In this document: in pieces, positions 1 to 6,170 of the stretch
Numbering within the stretch: the first letter of the stretch is position 1
How the letters are laid out: every line of letters begins with the position of its first letter
From: Bacteroidales bacterium UBA4417
Lineage (GTDB): Bacteria; Bacteroidota; Bacteroidia; Bacteroidales; UBA4417
Length of the DNA: 6,901 nt
Direction of reading: 5' to 3'
Assembly: GCA_002389705.1 (NCBI GenBank)
Contig: DGQJ01000142.1
Location: 7,074-13,974 of the forward strand
The notes under the pieces: generated by a model
What the model was told of the DNA's origin: nothing
Databases searched by the model: none
The model's input: only the letters and a program-made list of their open reading frames with translations
Translations under genes and position numbers: made by a program

Positions 1-345
1 GTTTTGCTCGAGCATACAGCAGGAAATTTCCCGCTTTGGCTTACTCCTAACCAGGTTGCCATACTTCCCATCAGCGAGAAATACGTTGATTATGCAAAAA
101 AAGTTGCACAAGTGCTCGATAATTCCGAAATTCGCGCCCTCGTTGACGAACGCAATGAGAAAACCGGCAAGAAAATCAGGGATGCTGAATTGATGAAAGT
201 CCCGTATATGTTGATTGTCGGCGAAAAAGAAGAAGCCGATAACCTGGTTTCGGTACGTAAACATGGCCAGGGTGATCTTGGCACATTCAGTATAAGCGAT
301 TTTGTAACGCTGATAGCTGAAGAAACAAAGAAACAACTGGAATAA
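1..345 (+). CDS. thrS: Threonyl-tRNA synthetase, C-terminal part (5' end outside window)
   Basis: This is the last 114 codons of threonyl-tRNA synthetase, the cytoplasmic enzyme that charges tRNA(Thr) with threonine. Only the end of the catalytic core and the anticodon-binding domain are present. The fragment opens with LEHTAGNFPLWLTPNQV, the family's junction between the class II core and the anticodon-binding domain (E. coli has the equivalent EEFAGFFPTWLAPVQV). It continues with DERNEKTGKKIRDAEL, then VPYMLIVGEKE, then VSVRKHGQGDLG, all hallmark blocks of the alpha/beta anticodon-binding fold. The frame is open from base 1, so the ATG-less beginning is a window edge and not a truncation. 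It ends with TAA at 343-345. infC follows after 60 bases in the same frame, as in the widespread thrS-infC-rpmI-rplT order. Identification is secure. Confidence 0.96.
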   Translation, partial: VLLEHTAGNFPLWLTPNQVAILPISEKYVDYAKKVAQVLDNSEIRALVDERNEKTGKKIRDAELMKVPYMLIVGEKEEADNLVSVRKHGQGDLGTFSISDFVTLIAEETKKQLE

Positions 346-391
346 AAGAATAAAGAATACAGAGCCAGAAACATAATTATTAACCAACAGG

Positions 392-408
392 AAGGAGTTA
401 CAACCATA
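392..408 (+). promoter_or_regulatory. Shine-Dalgarno and AUA start of infC
   Basis: AAGGAG at 392-397 lies eight bases before ATA 406-408. It is the only clear Shine-Dalgarno sequence before any gene in this window; rpmI, rplT, the DUF3187-like gene and the sulfatase have none. A strong ribosome site paired with a codon that IF3 discriminates against is the arrangement expected for autogenous control of infC. This site decides the start chosen for infC. Confidence 0.7.
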
Positions 409-984
409 GCAACAACAAACTACAGCAGCGGTGGCGCTCATCAGGATCGCAGGTTTCCACGCCGCGACAAAGAAGAGCTGCATAAGATTAACGAAAAGAT
501 TAAATCGCCCGTAGTAAGGGTGGTTGGCGAAAACATTGAACCAGGCATCTATAATTTTAAAGAAGCGCTGGCCATGGCCGAAAATCTGGAACTTGATCTT
601 GTTGAAATCTCTCCAACTGCTAATCCCCCTGTTTGCAGGATAGTGGATTACAAAAAGTTCCTGTACGAACTTAAGAAAAAGCAGAAGGAAATAAAGGCTA
701 AAACAGCCAAGGTTGTAGTGAAGGAAATTCGCATGGGTCCCCAGACCGATGAGCATGATTTCAATTTCAAGCTGAAACATGCAAAAAGTTTCCTACAGGA
801 AGGTGCTAAGGTTAAGGTGGAAGTTTTCTTCCGCGGAAGGTCAATCGTTTACAAAGACCAGGGCGAGATCATATTGCTGAAATTTGCCCAGGAACTGATG
901 GATTACGGGAAAGTTGAAAAACTTCCCTTGCTCGAAGGAAAACGAATGATAATGATTATCGCTCCCAAAAAAGCCGCTGTTTAA
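406..984 (+). CDS. infC: Translation initiation factor IF-3, probable AUA start codon
   Basis: IF-3 binds the 30S ribosomal subunit, keeps it apart from 50S and rejects wrong start codons and tRNAs. From the start chosen here it is 192 aa. The N-terminal domain runs from about residue 28 ([17 protein letters not shown]) to about 97 and contains [17 protein letters not shown] and the signature-like [15 protein letters not shown] at 78-92. A lysine-rich linker follows, then the C-terminal domain (about 103-192) with [21 protein letters not shown] and [11 protein letters not shown]. The first standard start, GTG 520, would cut into the N-terminal domain and lose 38 residues. Between the thrS stop and 520 the frame has no ATG, GTG or TTG. 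The ATA at 406-408 has AAGGAG at 392-397, eight bases upstream, and gives a family-typical length. The AUU codons at 376 and 379 and CUG 478 are weaker choices. Family identity is certain and the exact start is inferred. As in E. coli, whose infC starts with AUU, such a codon would allow IF3 to repress its own translation. Confidence 0.94.
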   Translation: MATTNYSSGGAHQDRRFPRRDKEELHKINEKIKSPVVRVVGENIEPGIYNFKEALAMAENLELDLVEISPTANPPVCRIVDYKKFLYELKKKQKEIKAKTAKVVVKEIRMGPQTDEHDFNFKLKHAKSFLQEGAKVKVEVFFRGRSIVYKDQGEIILLKFAQELMDYGKVEKLPLLEGKRMIMIIAPKKAAV

Positions 985-990
985 GCTATC

Positions 991-1029
991 CAGCCTAACA
1001 GCCTACAGCCTAACAGCCTAACAGCCTAA
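991..1029 (+). repeat. Short tandem repeat, five CAGCCTAA units
   Basis: Five head-to-tail copies of CAGCCTAA fill the gap between infC and rpmI: 991-998, 999-1005 (one base short, CAGCCTA), 1006-1013, 1014-1021 and 1022-1029. They start seven bases after the infC stop and end 34 bases before the rpmI ATG, so they lie inside the presumed operon transcript. No self-complementary stem is evident in the unit. Function is unknown, and replication slippage is the simplest origin. Confidence 0.9.
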
Positions 1030-1063
1030 ACCCCTAATAATCACCATAAATAAACCAAGTATC

Positions 1064-1258
1064 ATGCCTAAAATGAAAAGTAAGTCCGCTGCCAAAAAGA
1101 GGTTCACCCTCACAGGCACCGGCAAACTGAAAAGGAAGCATGCATACCACAGTCACATTCTGACAAAAAAATCGACAAAACGTAAACGTAACCTCGGTTA
1201 CACTACGCTTGTTGACAAGGCAGATGTGAAAGCGGTAAAGGAAATGCTCCAGTGCTAA
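1064..1258 (+). CDS. rpmI: 50S ribosomal protein L35 (bL35)
   Basis: bL35 is a small, very basic protein of the large ribosomal subunit. The 64-aa product begins [20 protein letters not shown], the typical L35 opening, and carries the Lys/Arg-rich centre ([24 protein letters not shown]) that contacts 23S rRNA. Its length matches the usual 64-66 aa. The ATG at 1064 is the only reasonable start. No Shine-Dalgarno is visible, only an A-rich leader (ATAAATAAACCAAGTATC), which is common in Bacteroidota. It lies 79 bases after infC and 80 bases before rplT and is probably cotranscribed with both. In bacteria where this has been studied, its synthesis is coupled to that of L20 through L20 autoregulation. 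Whether that happens here cannot be seen. Confidence 0.96.
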   Translation: MPKMKSKSAAKKRFTLTGTGKLKRKHAYHSHILTKKSTKRKRNLGYTTLVDKADVKAVKEMLQC

Positions 1259-1281
1259 CAAATTAATGTTTAACCTTACTC

Positions 1282-1317
1282 TCAGCTCCGTAAGATCCCG
1301 AAAGACCGGGACGCTGA
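1282..1317 (+). promoter_or_regulatory. Hairpin in the rpmI-rplT gap, candidate translational leader of rplT
   Basis: The 80-base gap contains nested complementarity. An outer stem pairs TCAG (1282-1285) with CTGA (1314-1317). A middle stem pairs CGT (1289-1291) with ACG (1311-1313). An inner stem pairs CCCG (1297-1300) with CGGG (1307-1310) around the loop AAAGAC. It is not followed by a T-run, so it is not a terminator. It ends 21 bases before the rplT ATG and is followed by A-tracts (1322-1327 and 1330-1339). L20 represses its own operon by binding leader RNA in E. coli and B. subtilis, so a regulatory role is conceivable. I do not recognise a described L20 leader motif, and a role is inference only. 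Confidence 0.4.
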
Positions 1318-1338
1318 AGTGAAAAAATCAAAAAAAAA

Positions 1339-1683
1339 ATGCCAAGATCAGTTAATGCAGTCGCCTCAAGGGCCCGCAGGAAAAAAATCCTGAAAGCGGT
1401 TAAAGGCCAATTCGGCAGGCGCAAAAATGTCTGGACGGTAGCTAAAAATGCATACGAAAAAGGTGGCGTGTATGCATACCGCGACAGAAAAACCAAAAAA
1501 CGCAATTTCCGCGCACTATGGATTACCCGTATCAATGCAGGTACCCGTGAGTATGGAATGTCGTATTCAGTATTTATGGGCAAATTACACGCCCGTAATA
1601 TCGAACTCGACCGCAAAGTACTTGCCGACCTGGCACTGAACAATCCGACAGCTTTCAAAGCTATCGTCGATTTAGTAAAGTAG
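1339..1683 (+). CDS. rplT: 50S ribosomal protein L20 (bL20)
   Basis: bL20 binds 23S rRNA directly, is needed early in large-subunit assembly, and in several bacteria represses its own operon. The 114-aa product is full length. It begins [19 protein letters not shown] and has the long basic N-terminal extension with [20 protein letters not shown] and [22 protein letters not shown]. The globular C-terminal domain follows with [17 protein letters not shown]. The ATG at 1339 directly follows a run of A (1330-1339 including the A of ATG), with no Shine-Dalgarno. It is the last gene of the cluster: the strong terminator at 1704-1731 follows 20 bases after the TAG stop, and pheS/pheT do not follow as they do in some proteobacteria. 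Confidence 0.97.
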   Translation: MPRSVNAVASRARRKKILKAVKGQFGRRKNVWTVAKNAYEKGGVYAYRDRKTKKRNFRALWITRINAGTREYGMSYSVFMGKLHARNIELDRKVLADLALNNPTAFKAIVDLVK

Positions 1684-1703
1684 TCTGTTTAGCAATACAA
1701 TTT

Positions 1704-1731
1704 AAAGAGCCACCGCCACGGTGGCTTTTTT
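1704..1731 (+). terminator. Intrinsic terminator of the infC-rpmI-rplT operon
   Basis: A perfect 7-bp GC-rich stem, GCCACCG (1709-1715) with CGGTGGC (1719-1725), closes a CCA loop and is followed by six T (1726-1731). The A-rich bases at 1704-1708 can pair with the T-run, so it may also work on the opposite strand. It lies 20 bases after the rplT stop. Confidence 0.92.
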
Positions 1732-2021
1732 CGTTTGGAGCTTTGCCATGCCGGATTGTATAGCAAGCAGAGCCATGTTGAAAACAACGGTTGTTACATC
1801 TACTGCTAATTACTCCTGTATTTATTTCTGGTCAGGCTGGTAGACCGCTTAACTATAATTGCTGATTAGTCGTATTCATGCTTCTGTGATTTTGTACTCT
1901 TTTTGCATGAAATTTCTTAACTTTAGTCACGTTTGCTTGTTCATTTAACCGTGTCCGGCTGATAGGTGCAATTGATACATAATGGTCCTTGTCAGTTTAT
2001 ATTCAGAAACAATCTGACCAC
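1732..2021. other. Intergenic stretch between rplT terminator and DUF3187-like gene
   Basis: About 290 bases with no convincing gene, RNA structure or repeat. Reading frames here are short and carry no recognisable protein. The only signal is a weak promoter-like match at 1891-1925. A TTG at 1989 and an ATG at 1982 (a 12-codon frame ending at 2017) lie just before the next gene but are not convincing starts. Confidence 0.6.
1891..1925 (+). promoter_or_regulatory. Possible Bacteroidota-type promoter
   Basis: TAACTTTA (1918-1925) matches the Bacteroidota -7 consensus TAnnTTTG in all but the last base. TTTG at 1891-1894 lies 23 bases upstream, at the far end of the usual -33 spacing. It would give a leader of roughly 90 bases for the next gene. 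The match could be chance in AT-rich DNA. Confidence 0.3.
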
Positions 2022-3224
2022 GTGAAGTACCTGTTATTACTTTTGTTTCTGCCCTGCAGCTTTTGCTTTTCGCAAAAAGCATATGATAGTATTGATTACG
2101 AAAACACCTTTGCTGCTTACCATGCCAATACCATATCAACACATCCTTTCGGGATATTTTTATCCAGGATCAGTCCGGACTTTCAGCTAAAGCCATCGAA
2201 AAAGATTTCGGTTTCGTTTACCATTTCGAGTGGTAATGTGTGGCTTCCCTATGTAAAAGCGTATATTCCGATAAATGAGGCCGACAGGGATGCAATGCGG
2301 AAATTTATTTGGCACGAGCGCGAAGGTAATTTTGATTTTAGTACACCCTCCAGTACCATGGATTTTGAGGCTGATGGCACCATCAGACTTTATCTTTTAA
2401 AATTGAATATACCCGTTTCACCTAAGGCAGAACTTCGGATTTCTACCCGACTGCTTTCACTCGATGCCGGCAGATTACCCTATTCATCCTTAACCAGTGA
2501 CCAGTTTATTGAATGGTTTCACAGCCATATTTCGGGCGGAGAAGACCCGTTTGCCCGAAAGGTATATGGATACAATCAGGCAGGCATTGCATATACGGAC
2601 AAGGAAGGAAATGTTTTCCGGATGCAGGAACAGGAGTCCCTGTTAACCGGTATCGATGTATCGTACTATTATTACCCCAGGATTGAATGGCTCGAAAAAA
2701 GTAATTTATTCACAAGTTTCGGATTTCAGCTTGGCATGAATGTAAACAAGGTAAATGCTACAGCCGATATTGGAATTAGTCCAACCCTGGTGAAGCGGTT
2801 TGTTCTCAACAAACAAAGTGAAATCCACTTTGGGGCGGGCCTGGGTTTTGTGAAACAGGGTGTGATCCGTTTTAAAGAAGGGGTAAGTTTAAGTAACGCA
2901 AACTTTCTTTTTAGTTCGGAATTCCTGCTGAAATATATCTATAAATTCAGGAACCAAAAATCACTCTCGGTTGCCACCAATTACTGGATTCAGAATGCTT
3001 ATAACAAACCTCATGAATTCGATTATTTGGTTTTAACTGGCGAAAGGATATCAACACACTGGAATTATGCCATTTCGCATTTGTACAGGCCATTAACGGC
3101 CAATTGTTTTATTGTTACTTACGCAAAAGCTGATTTGGCATTTTCGGTTTATTTCAGGGAGGATTTGCTGGTTGATAATGCACCTGATTTGCAAACCGGG
3201 TTTGGGGTAATGCTAAAATTTTAG
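2022..3224 (+). CDS. Exported probable outer-membrane beta-barrel protein, DUF3187-like
   Basis: From GTG 2022 the product is 400 aa and starts with a clean signal peptide: MK, then the hydrophobic YLLLLLFL, then a likely cleavage near SFCFS/QKA. The frame stays open up to TTG 1989, which would add 11 residues before the signal peptide, so GTG is preferred. No lipobox is seen. The mature part shows many alternating, aromatic-rich segments, and it ends in phenylalanine (GFGVMLKF), as outer-membrane barrels do. The central segment, residues about 117-195, resembles DUF3187 proteins: ADGTIRLYLLKLNIPV, then a stretch ending LDAGRLPYSSLTSDQFIEWFH (about 147-167), then a YNQAGIAYTDKEGN region. DUF3187 members are uncharacterised envelope proteins, and this assignment is from memory of the family pattern. 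Residues 27-75 hold another conserved-looking block (HPFGIFLSRISPDFQL). There is no operon partner: a terminator lies upstream and a 161-base gap downstream. Substrate and function are unknown. Confidence 0.75.
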   Translation: MKYLLLLLFLPCSFCFSQKAYDSIDYENTFAAYHANTISTHPFGIFLSRISPDFQLKPSKKISVSFTISSGNVWLPYVKAYIPINEADRDAMRKFIWHEREGNFDFSTPSSTMDFEADGTIRLYLLKLNIPVSPKAELRISTRLLSLDAGRLPYSSLTSDQFIEWFHSHISGGEDPFARKVYGYNQAGIAYTDKEGNVFRMQEQESLLTGIDVSYYYYPRIEWLEKSNLFTSFGFQLGMNVNKVNATADIGISPTLVKRFVLNKQSEIHFGAGLGFVKQGVIRFKEGVSLSNANFLFSSEFLLKYIYKFRNQKSLSVATNYWIQNAYNKPHEFDYLVLTGERISTHWNYAISHLYRPLTANCFIVTYAKADLAFSVYFREDLLVDNAPDLQTGFGVMLKF

Positions 3225-3365
3225 GATCAAAGGTTTCACAAAGTTCATGGCTCCTTGTTAGAATGTTTGGAAACGATGTAATTACCAGCGCCAGGTTTAT
3301 CGTTTTCTTTTTAAAACCGGAAGCTTCTGATGTTTTTAACATGAAGCCGCAGCCTTTAAAATTGC

Positions 3366-3373
3366 TATATTTA
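3366..3373 (+). promoter_or_regulatory. Possible -7 promoter element of the cyclophilin gene
   Basis: TATATTTA matches TAnnTTTG except for the last base and ends 12 bases before the ATG at 3386. Transcription from it would give a very short leader. No clear TTTG lies at -33; the nearest T-rich block is at 3332-3337. This is weak evidence. Confidence 0.3.
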
Positions 3374-3385
3374 CAGAAAAAACAG

Positions 3386-3973
3386 ATGCGAAAATTTGTG
3401 GTATTTGCTATTGTACTGGCATGGTTTGGGTGCGGTACCAATCATAATCCCCGTGTATTGATAAGCACCGAAGCAGGCGATATTGAAGCTGAAATTTTTC
3501 TGGATAAAGCTCCGGTTACGGCAGCTAATTTTTTGAAATACGTGGATTCGGCCAGGTATAACAATGGCAGCGCCTGTTTTTACCGCGTGGTACGCCCCGA
3601 CAACCAGCCGGGTAAAAAGGTTAAAATTGAAGTAATTCAGGGTGGTTTCTATGAAGATTCGCTGGTGACACTTTACCAGTTTGCCCCCATCAGGCACGAA
3701 ACTACTAAAGAAACCGGTATTCTTCATAAAGATGGCGTTTTATCTATGGCACGAATGGAACCGGGTACAGCGTCATCAGAGTTTTTTATTTGTGTCGGTG
3801 ACCAGCCGGAACTCGATTTCGCTGGCAAACGCAATCCGGATATGCAAGGATTTGCTGCTTTCGGAAAGGTTACAAAAGGAATGGATGTGGTTCGGAAAGT
3901 ACAGAAACTTAAGGACAAGGAACAATACCTGGTGAAACCGGTGAAGATTATGCGTGTTAGCAGAATAAATTGA
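3386..3973 (+). CDS. Cyclophilin-type peptidyl-prolyl cis-trans isomerase, probable lipoprotein
   Basis: Cyclophilins catalyse cis-trans isomerisation of Xaa-Pro peptide bonds and help proteins fold. The 195-aa product has a signal peptide (MRKFVVFAIVLAWFGCG) with Cys16 in a loose lipobox (WFGC), so it is probably a lipoprotein folding exported proteins in the periplasm. The cyclophilin domain covers about 23-190: VLISTEAGDIEAEIFLDKAP, AANFLKYV, CFYRVVRPD with the catalytic Arg67, then VIQGGFY, GVLSMARMEPGTASSEFFI and GFAAFGKVTKGMDVV. FYR replaces the common FHR, and SSEFFI has Glu where human cyclophilin A has Gln (QFFI). The frame is open upstream to ATG 3263, but the extra 41 residues look like translated non-coding DNA and would bury the signal peptide, so 3386 is chosen. 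It stands alone between gaps of 161 and 469 bases. The family is secure and lipidation is likely but not certain. Confidence 0.92.
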   Translation: MRKFVVFAIVLAWFGCGTNHNPRVLISTEAGDIEAEIFLDKAPVTAANFLKYVDSARYNNGSACFYRVVRPDNQPGKKVKIEVIQGGFYEDSLVTLYQFAPIRHETTKETGILHKDGVLSMARMEPGTASSEFFICVGDQPELDFAGKRNPDMQGFAAFGKVTKGMDVVRKVQKLKDKEQYLVKPVKIMRVSRIN

Positions 3974-4029
3974 GAAACATTATTCTGATGAGCCGAAAGA
4001 TTATATATGTTGAAATAGTTTGTGTGTTC

Positions 4030-4187
4030 GCAGTGATGAAAAACAAGCGTCTGGTCGGTTGAAGCCCTTGTAAGAAGCATTTTCTGAGCAAATAAAATAC
4101 CGGTCAATCAGAACCTATCCCAAATGAAACCATACACAACGTCATAACTGTAACTGCTGGTTATTTTTGAGATCGGAGGTTTTCGAT
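4030..4187 (-). pseudogene. Decayed fragment of a serine hydrolase (beta-lactamase family) gene
   Basis: This stretch lies in the 469-base gap before the sulfatase and is a relic related to the intact hydrolase gene at the right end of the window. Bases 4037-4136 align without gaps to 6631-6730, with about 72 of 100 bases identical by eye. A further match (AGGTTTTCGAT, 4177-4187 with 6772-6782) is displaced by one base, implying a frameshift. On the - strand the relic reads ILFAQKMLLTRASTDQTLVF, against ALFVQKTLLTQASLDQMLVF in the intact gene, 14 of 20 residues the same. Several differences are third-position changes, which suggests it was once a working copy. It is dead: TGA at 4108-4110 interrupts the frame, and the catalytic parts and both ends are missing. 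Left of about 4030 and right of about 4190 I cannot follow the similarity. Confidence 0.85.
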
Positions 4188-4189
4188 TT

Positions 4190-4398
4190 TACTAAATCAT
4201 TTTTCTGGATTTTATATTTAGCTGAATGTTCTTAGTCAAAACATTTTATATTATTAATTTTTAAGCTGTTATAAGTGATGCCAGTAGAAATCAGTAGCAG
4301 AGAAATAATTAAAAAAGTTCAAGCATTTATCTTCTGATGATTGTGAAATATGAAATCCCTTGTATTGATCAGTTGATAAATTATTATGAGTAAAACAA
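4190..4398. other. AT-rich non-coding stretch upstream of the sulfatase promoter
   Basis: About 200 AT-rich bases without a gene-like frame, hairpin terminator or repeat that I can support. It may contain further, unrecognisable remains of the hydrolase relic. Confidence 0.5.
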
Positions 4399-4424
4399 TT
4401 GGATATTTTTTTGGTTTATCTTTG
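4399..4424 (+). promoter_or_regulatory. Bacteroidota-type promoter of the sulfatase gene
   Basis: TATCTTTG (4417-4424) is a perfect match to the Bacteroidota -7 consensus TAnnTTTG. TTG at 4399-4401 is a candidate -33 element, although the 15-base spacing is shorter than usual. Transcription would start about 4430, leaving a short A-rich leader (ACCAAAATTATT) and no Shine-Dalgarno before the ATG at 4443. Confidence 0.7.
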
Positions 4425-4437
4425 TAATAAACCAAAA
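4409..4437. promoter_or_regulatory. 11-bp inverted repeat over the sulfatase promoter, candidate operator
   Basis: TTTTGGTTTAT (4409-4419) and ATAAACCAAAA (4427-4437) are perfect inverted copies separated by seven bases (CTTTGTA). The left arm includes the first three bases of the -7 element, the spacer holds the rest, and the right arm covers the expected transcription start. A protein bound here would block RNA polymerase. Only the part after the start would be in mRNA, so an RNA hairpin is less likely than a DNA-binding site. No regulator gene is in the window. Confidence 0.55.
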
Positions 4438-4442
4438 TTATT

Positions 4443-6170
4443 ATGGATATGTCAAAATTTTCAGTAAAACGTATGATAAATTTTTTCCTGGCAAGTTTTG
4501 TGGGTGTAATCATTTTTACATCCTGTAATCAGGTCAAACAAAAGGAAACAACAGGCGCATCAAAACCTAATATTATTTTTATTGTGGCCGATGACCTGGG
4601 TTTCAGTGATATCGGTCCTTTTGGCGGGAATATCCAAACTCCGGTACTGAATAATTTTTCGAAAGAGGGTCTCCTTTTTTCCAATTTTCATGTGCAGCCA
4701 ACCTGCTCGCCCACACGATCATCGCTGTTAACAGGGAACGATAATCATGTTGCAGGCGTTGGTATTATGAGCGAAATGGACTATCCAGTGCTGCATAACA
4801 AAAATCTTCCGGGCTACAGCGGGCATCTTAACAATCAGGTTGTTACAATCCCGGAACTTCTGGGCGAAAATGGATATCATACCTATATGGTGGGCAAATG
4901 GCATTTAGGCGAAGGTGAAGGTATGGATCCGTTTTATCGCGGATTTCAGGAAGCTTTTGCACTGGGTAATGGCGGTGGTAGTCACTGGTCTGATCAGCGA
5001 TCATTAGCGCCGCCACAAACCATGACTTATACCAGGAACGGGAAAGAAGTTCAATTGCCTGAAGGGTTTTACTCTTCAACAAATTATACAGATTCGCTGC
5101 TCATGTTTATTGACAGAAATAAAGCGGACAAAAAACCTTTCTTTGCTTATGTTTCGTACACTGCAGTGCACGATCCGCTGCATGTGCCGGCTGAATATAT
5201 TAAGAAGTATAAGGGCAAGTTCGATATGGGCTGGGATAAATTGCGCGAACTCAGGATAAATAACCTTATAAAACTGGGTATGGTTCCCGCTGATGTAAAG
5301 AGTAATCCATTTTCAGGGATTCCTAAATGGGAGACGCTTCCGAAGGAACAGAAAGCCATATTTGCCCGTGACATGGAAGTGTATGCAGCCATGCTCGAAT
5401 ACCTTGATATGAGTATTGGCCGGGTTTTGGACTATTTGAAAAAAGAAGGGATGTATGACAATACCTTGATTGTATTTATGTCGGACAATGGTGCTAACGG
5501 GGCACTTTCTAACACCTACCCAGGCAATGCCGATGGTAAGTATATGAGTACATTCGATAATAGCATGGAAAACCGTGGCTTGAAAAATTCCTATGTCGAA
5601 ATGGGACCTGGCTGGGCTCAGGCTTCATCATCACCATTCAGGATGTTTAAGAGTTTTACTACCGAAGGAGGAATCAGGGCACCCTTAATTGTAAAGATGC
5701 CGGGGAAAATGAAAAATGCCGGGCAGTGGAACAGGGGATTGGCCCATGTTACTGACTTTATGCCTACCATACTCGAACTTACAGGAATTAAGTACCCGCA
5801 ACAATATAATAGCAACAAAATTCATGCTTTGATCGGCAGATCCTTATTGCCGGTACTCAATGGCGATTCGGTTACTGTGCACTCTGGGAATGGAATTGGA
5901 TATGAACTTTTCGAAATGAAAGCCTACCTGAAAGACAACTGGAAATTGTTACGCTTGCCGCAACCGTACGGAACCGGCCAATGGCAGTTGTTCGACATCG
6001 TAAATGATCCTGGTGAAACTACCGATCTTTCTGATAAATTTCCCGCCATAAAACAGCAGTTGATCGAAGGATGGATTACCTATTCAAAGGTAAATGATTT
6101 GTATGATCACAACGGACATTACGATTCCTTATACCGCTTAAGTTTCAAGCCACAAAACAGCGATGATTAA
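4443..6170 (+). CDS. Type I arylsulfatase, AtsA-like, probable lipoprotein
   Basis: This sulfatase is 575 aa and complete. It hydrolyses sulfate esters, probably outside the cytoplasm, to release sulfate or help break down sulfated compounds. Residues 10-28 form a signal peptide ending in FTSC (Cys28, lipobox-like). Calcium ligands are in VADDLGFSDIG (Asp50, Asp51) and MSDNG (Asp348, Asn349). CSPTR at 88-92 is the C-x-P-x-R signature whose Cys88 must become formylglycine. GKWHLG (151-156), AVHDPL (His243) and Lys403 in FRMFKSFTTEGG complete the active site. The layout follows Pseudomonas AtsA closely (S1_4-type), including LPEGFYSS, AMEVYAAM-like MEVYAAM and a WQLFDIVNDPGE tail. The natural substrate cannot be read from this. 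ATG 4443 is chosen over ATG 4449, and either keeps the signal peptide. No formylglycine-generating enzyme or sulfatase-maturing radical SAM protein is in the window. Two serine hydrolase sequences flank it on the other strand. Confidence 0.95.
   Translation: MDMSKFSVKRMINFFLASFVGVIIFTSCNQVKQKETTGASKPNIIFIVADDLGFSDIGPFGGNIQTPVLNNFSKEGLLFSNFHVQPTCSPTRSSLLTGNDNHVAGVGIMSEMDYPVLHNKNLPGYSGHLNNQVVTIPELLGENGYHTYMVGKWHLGEGEGMDPFYRGFQEAFALGNGGGSHWSDQRSLAPPQTMTYTRNGKEVQLPEGFYSSTNYTDSLLMFIDRNKADKKPFFAYVSYTAVHDPLHVPAEYIKKYKGKFDMGWDKLRELRINNLIKLGMVPADVKSNPFSGIPKWETLPKEQKAIFARDMEVYAAMLEYLDMSIGRVLDYLKKEGMYDNTLIVFMSDNGANGALSNTYPGNADGKYMSTFDNSMENRGLKNSYVEMGPGWAQASSSPFRMFKSFTTEGGIRAPLIVKMPGKMKNAGQWNRGLAHVTDFMPTILELTGIKYPQQYNSNKIHALIGRSLLPVLNGDSVTVHSGNGIGYELFEMKAYLKDNWKLLRLPQPYGTGQWQLFDIVNDPGETTDLSDKFPAIKQQLIEGWITYSKVNDLYDHNGHYDSLYRLSFKPQNSDD

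Noticed and set aside
520..984. infC starting at GTG 520
   Set aside because: It would remove conserved IF3 N-terminal residues encoded upstream, and it has no ribosome-binding site; ATA 406 fits far better.
991..1029. CRISPR-like array
   Set aside because: The units are 8 bases, directly adjacent and without spacers, so this is a simple tandem repeat.
1263..1658. 131-aa frame on the - strand opposite rplT
   Set aside because: It is a shadow of the certain rplT gene and shows no domain or signal of its own.
1982..2017. Short ATG frame just before the DUF3187-like gene, as a possible leader peptide
   Set aside because: It has only 11 codons before the stop, no ribosome site and no regulatory structure around it, so it is probably chance.
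3263..3385. 41-residue N-terminal extension of the cyclophilin from ATG 3263
   Set aside because: It would place a typical signal peptide in the interior, and the extension resembles no protein; ATG 3386 is the better start.
3724..4107. 127-aa frame on the - strand overlapping the cyclophilin gene
   Set aside because: Only its first roughly 24 codons resemble a protein, and these are the hydrolase relic. The rest is antisense to the cyclophilin gene, so it is not an intact gene.
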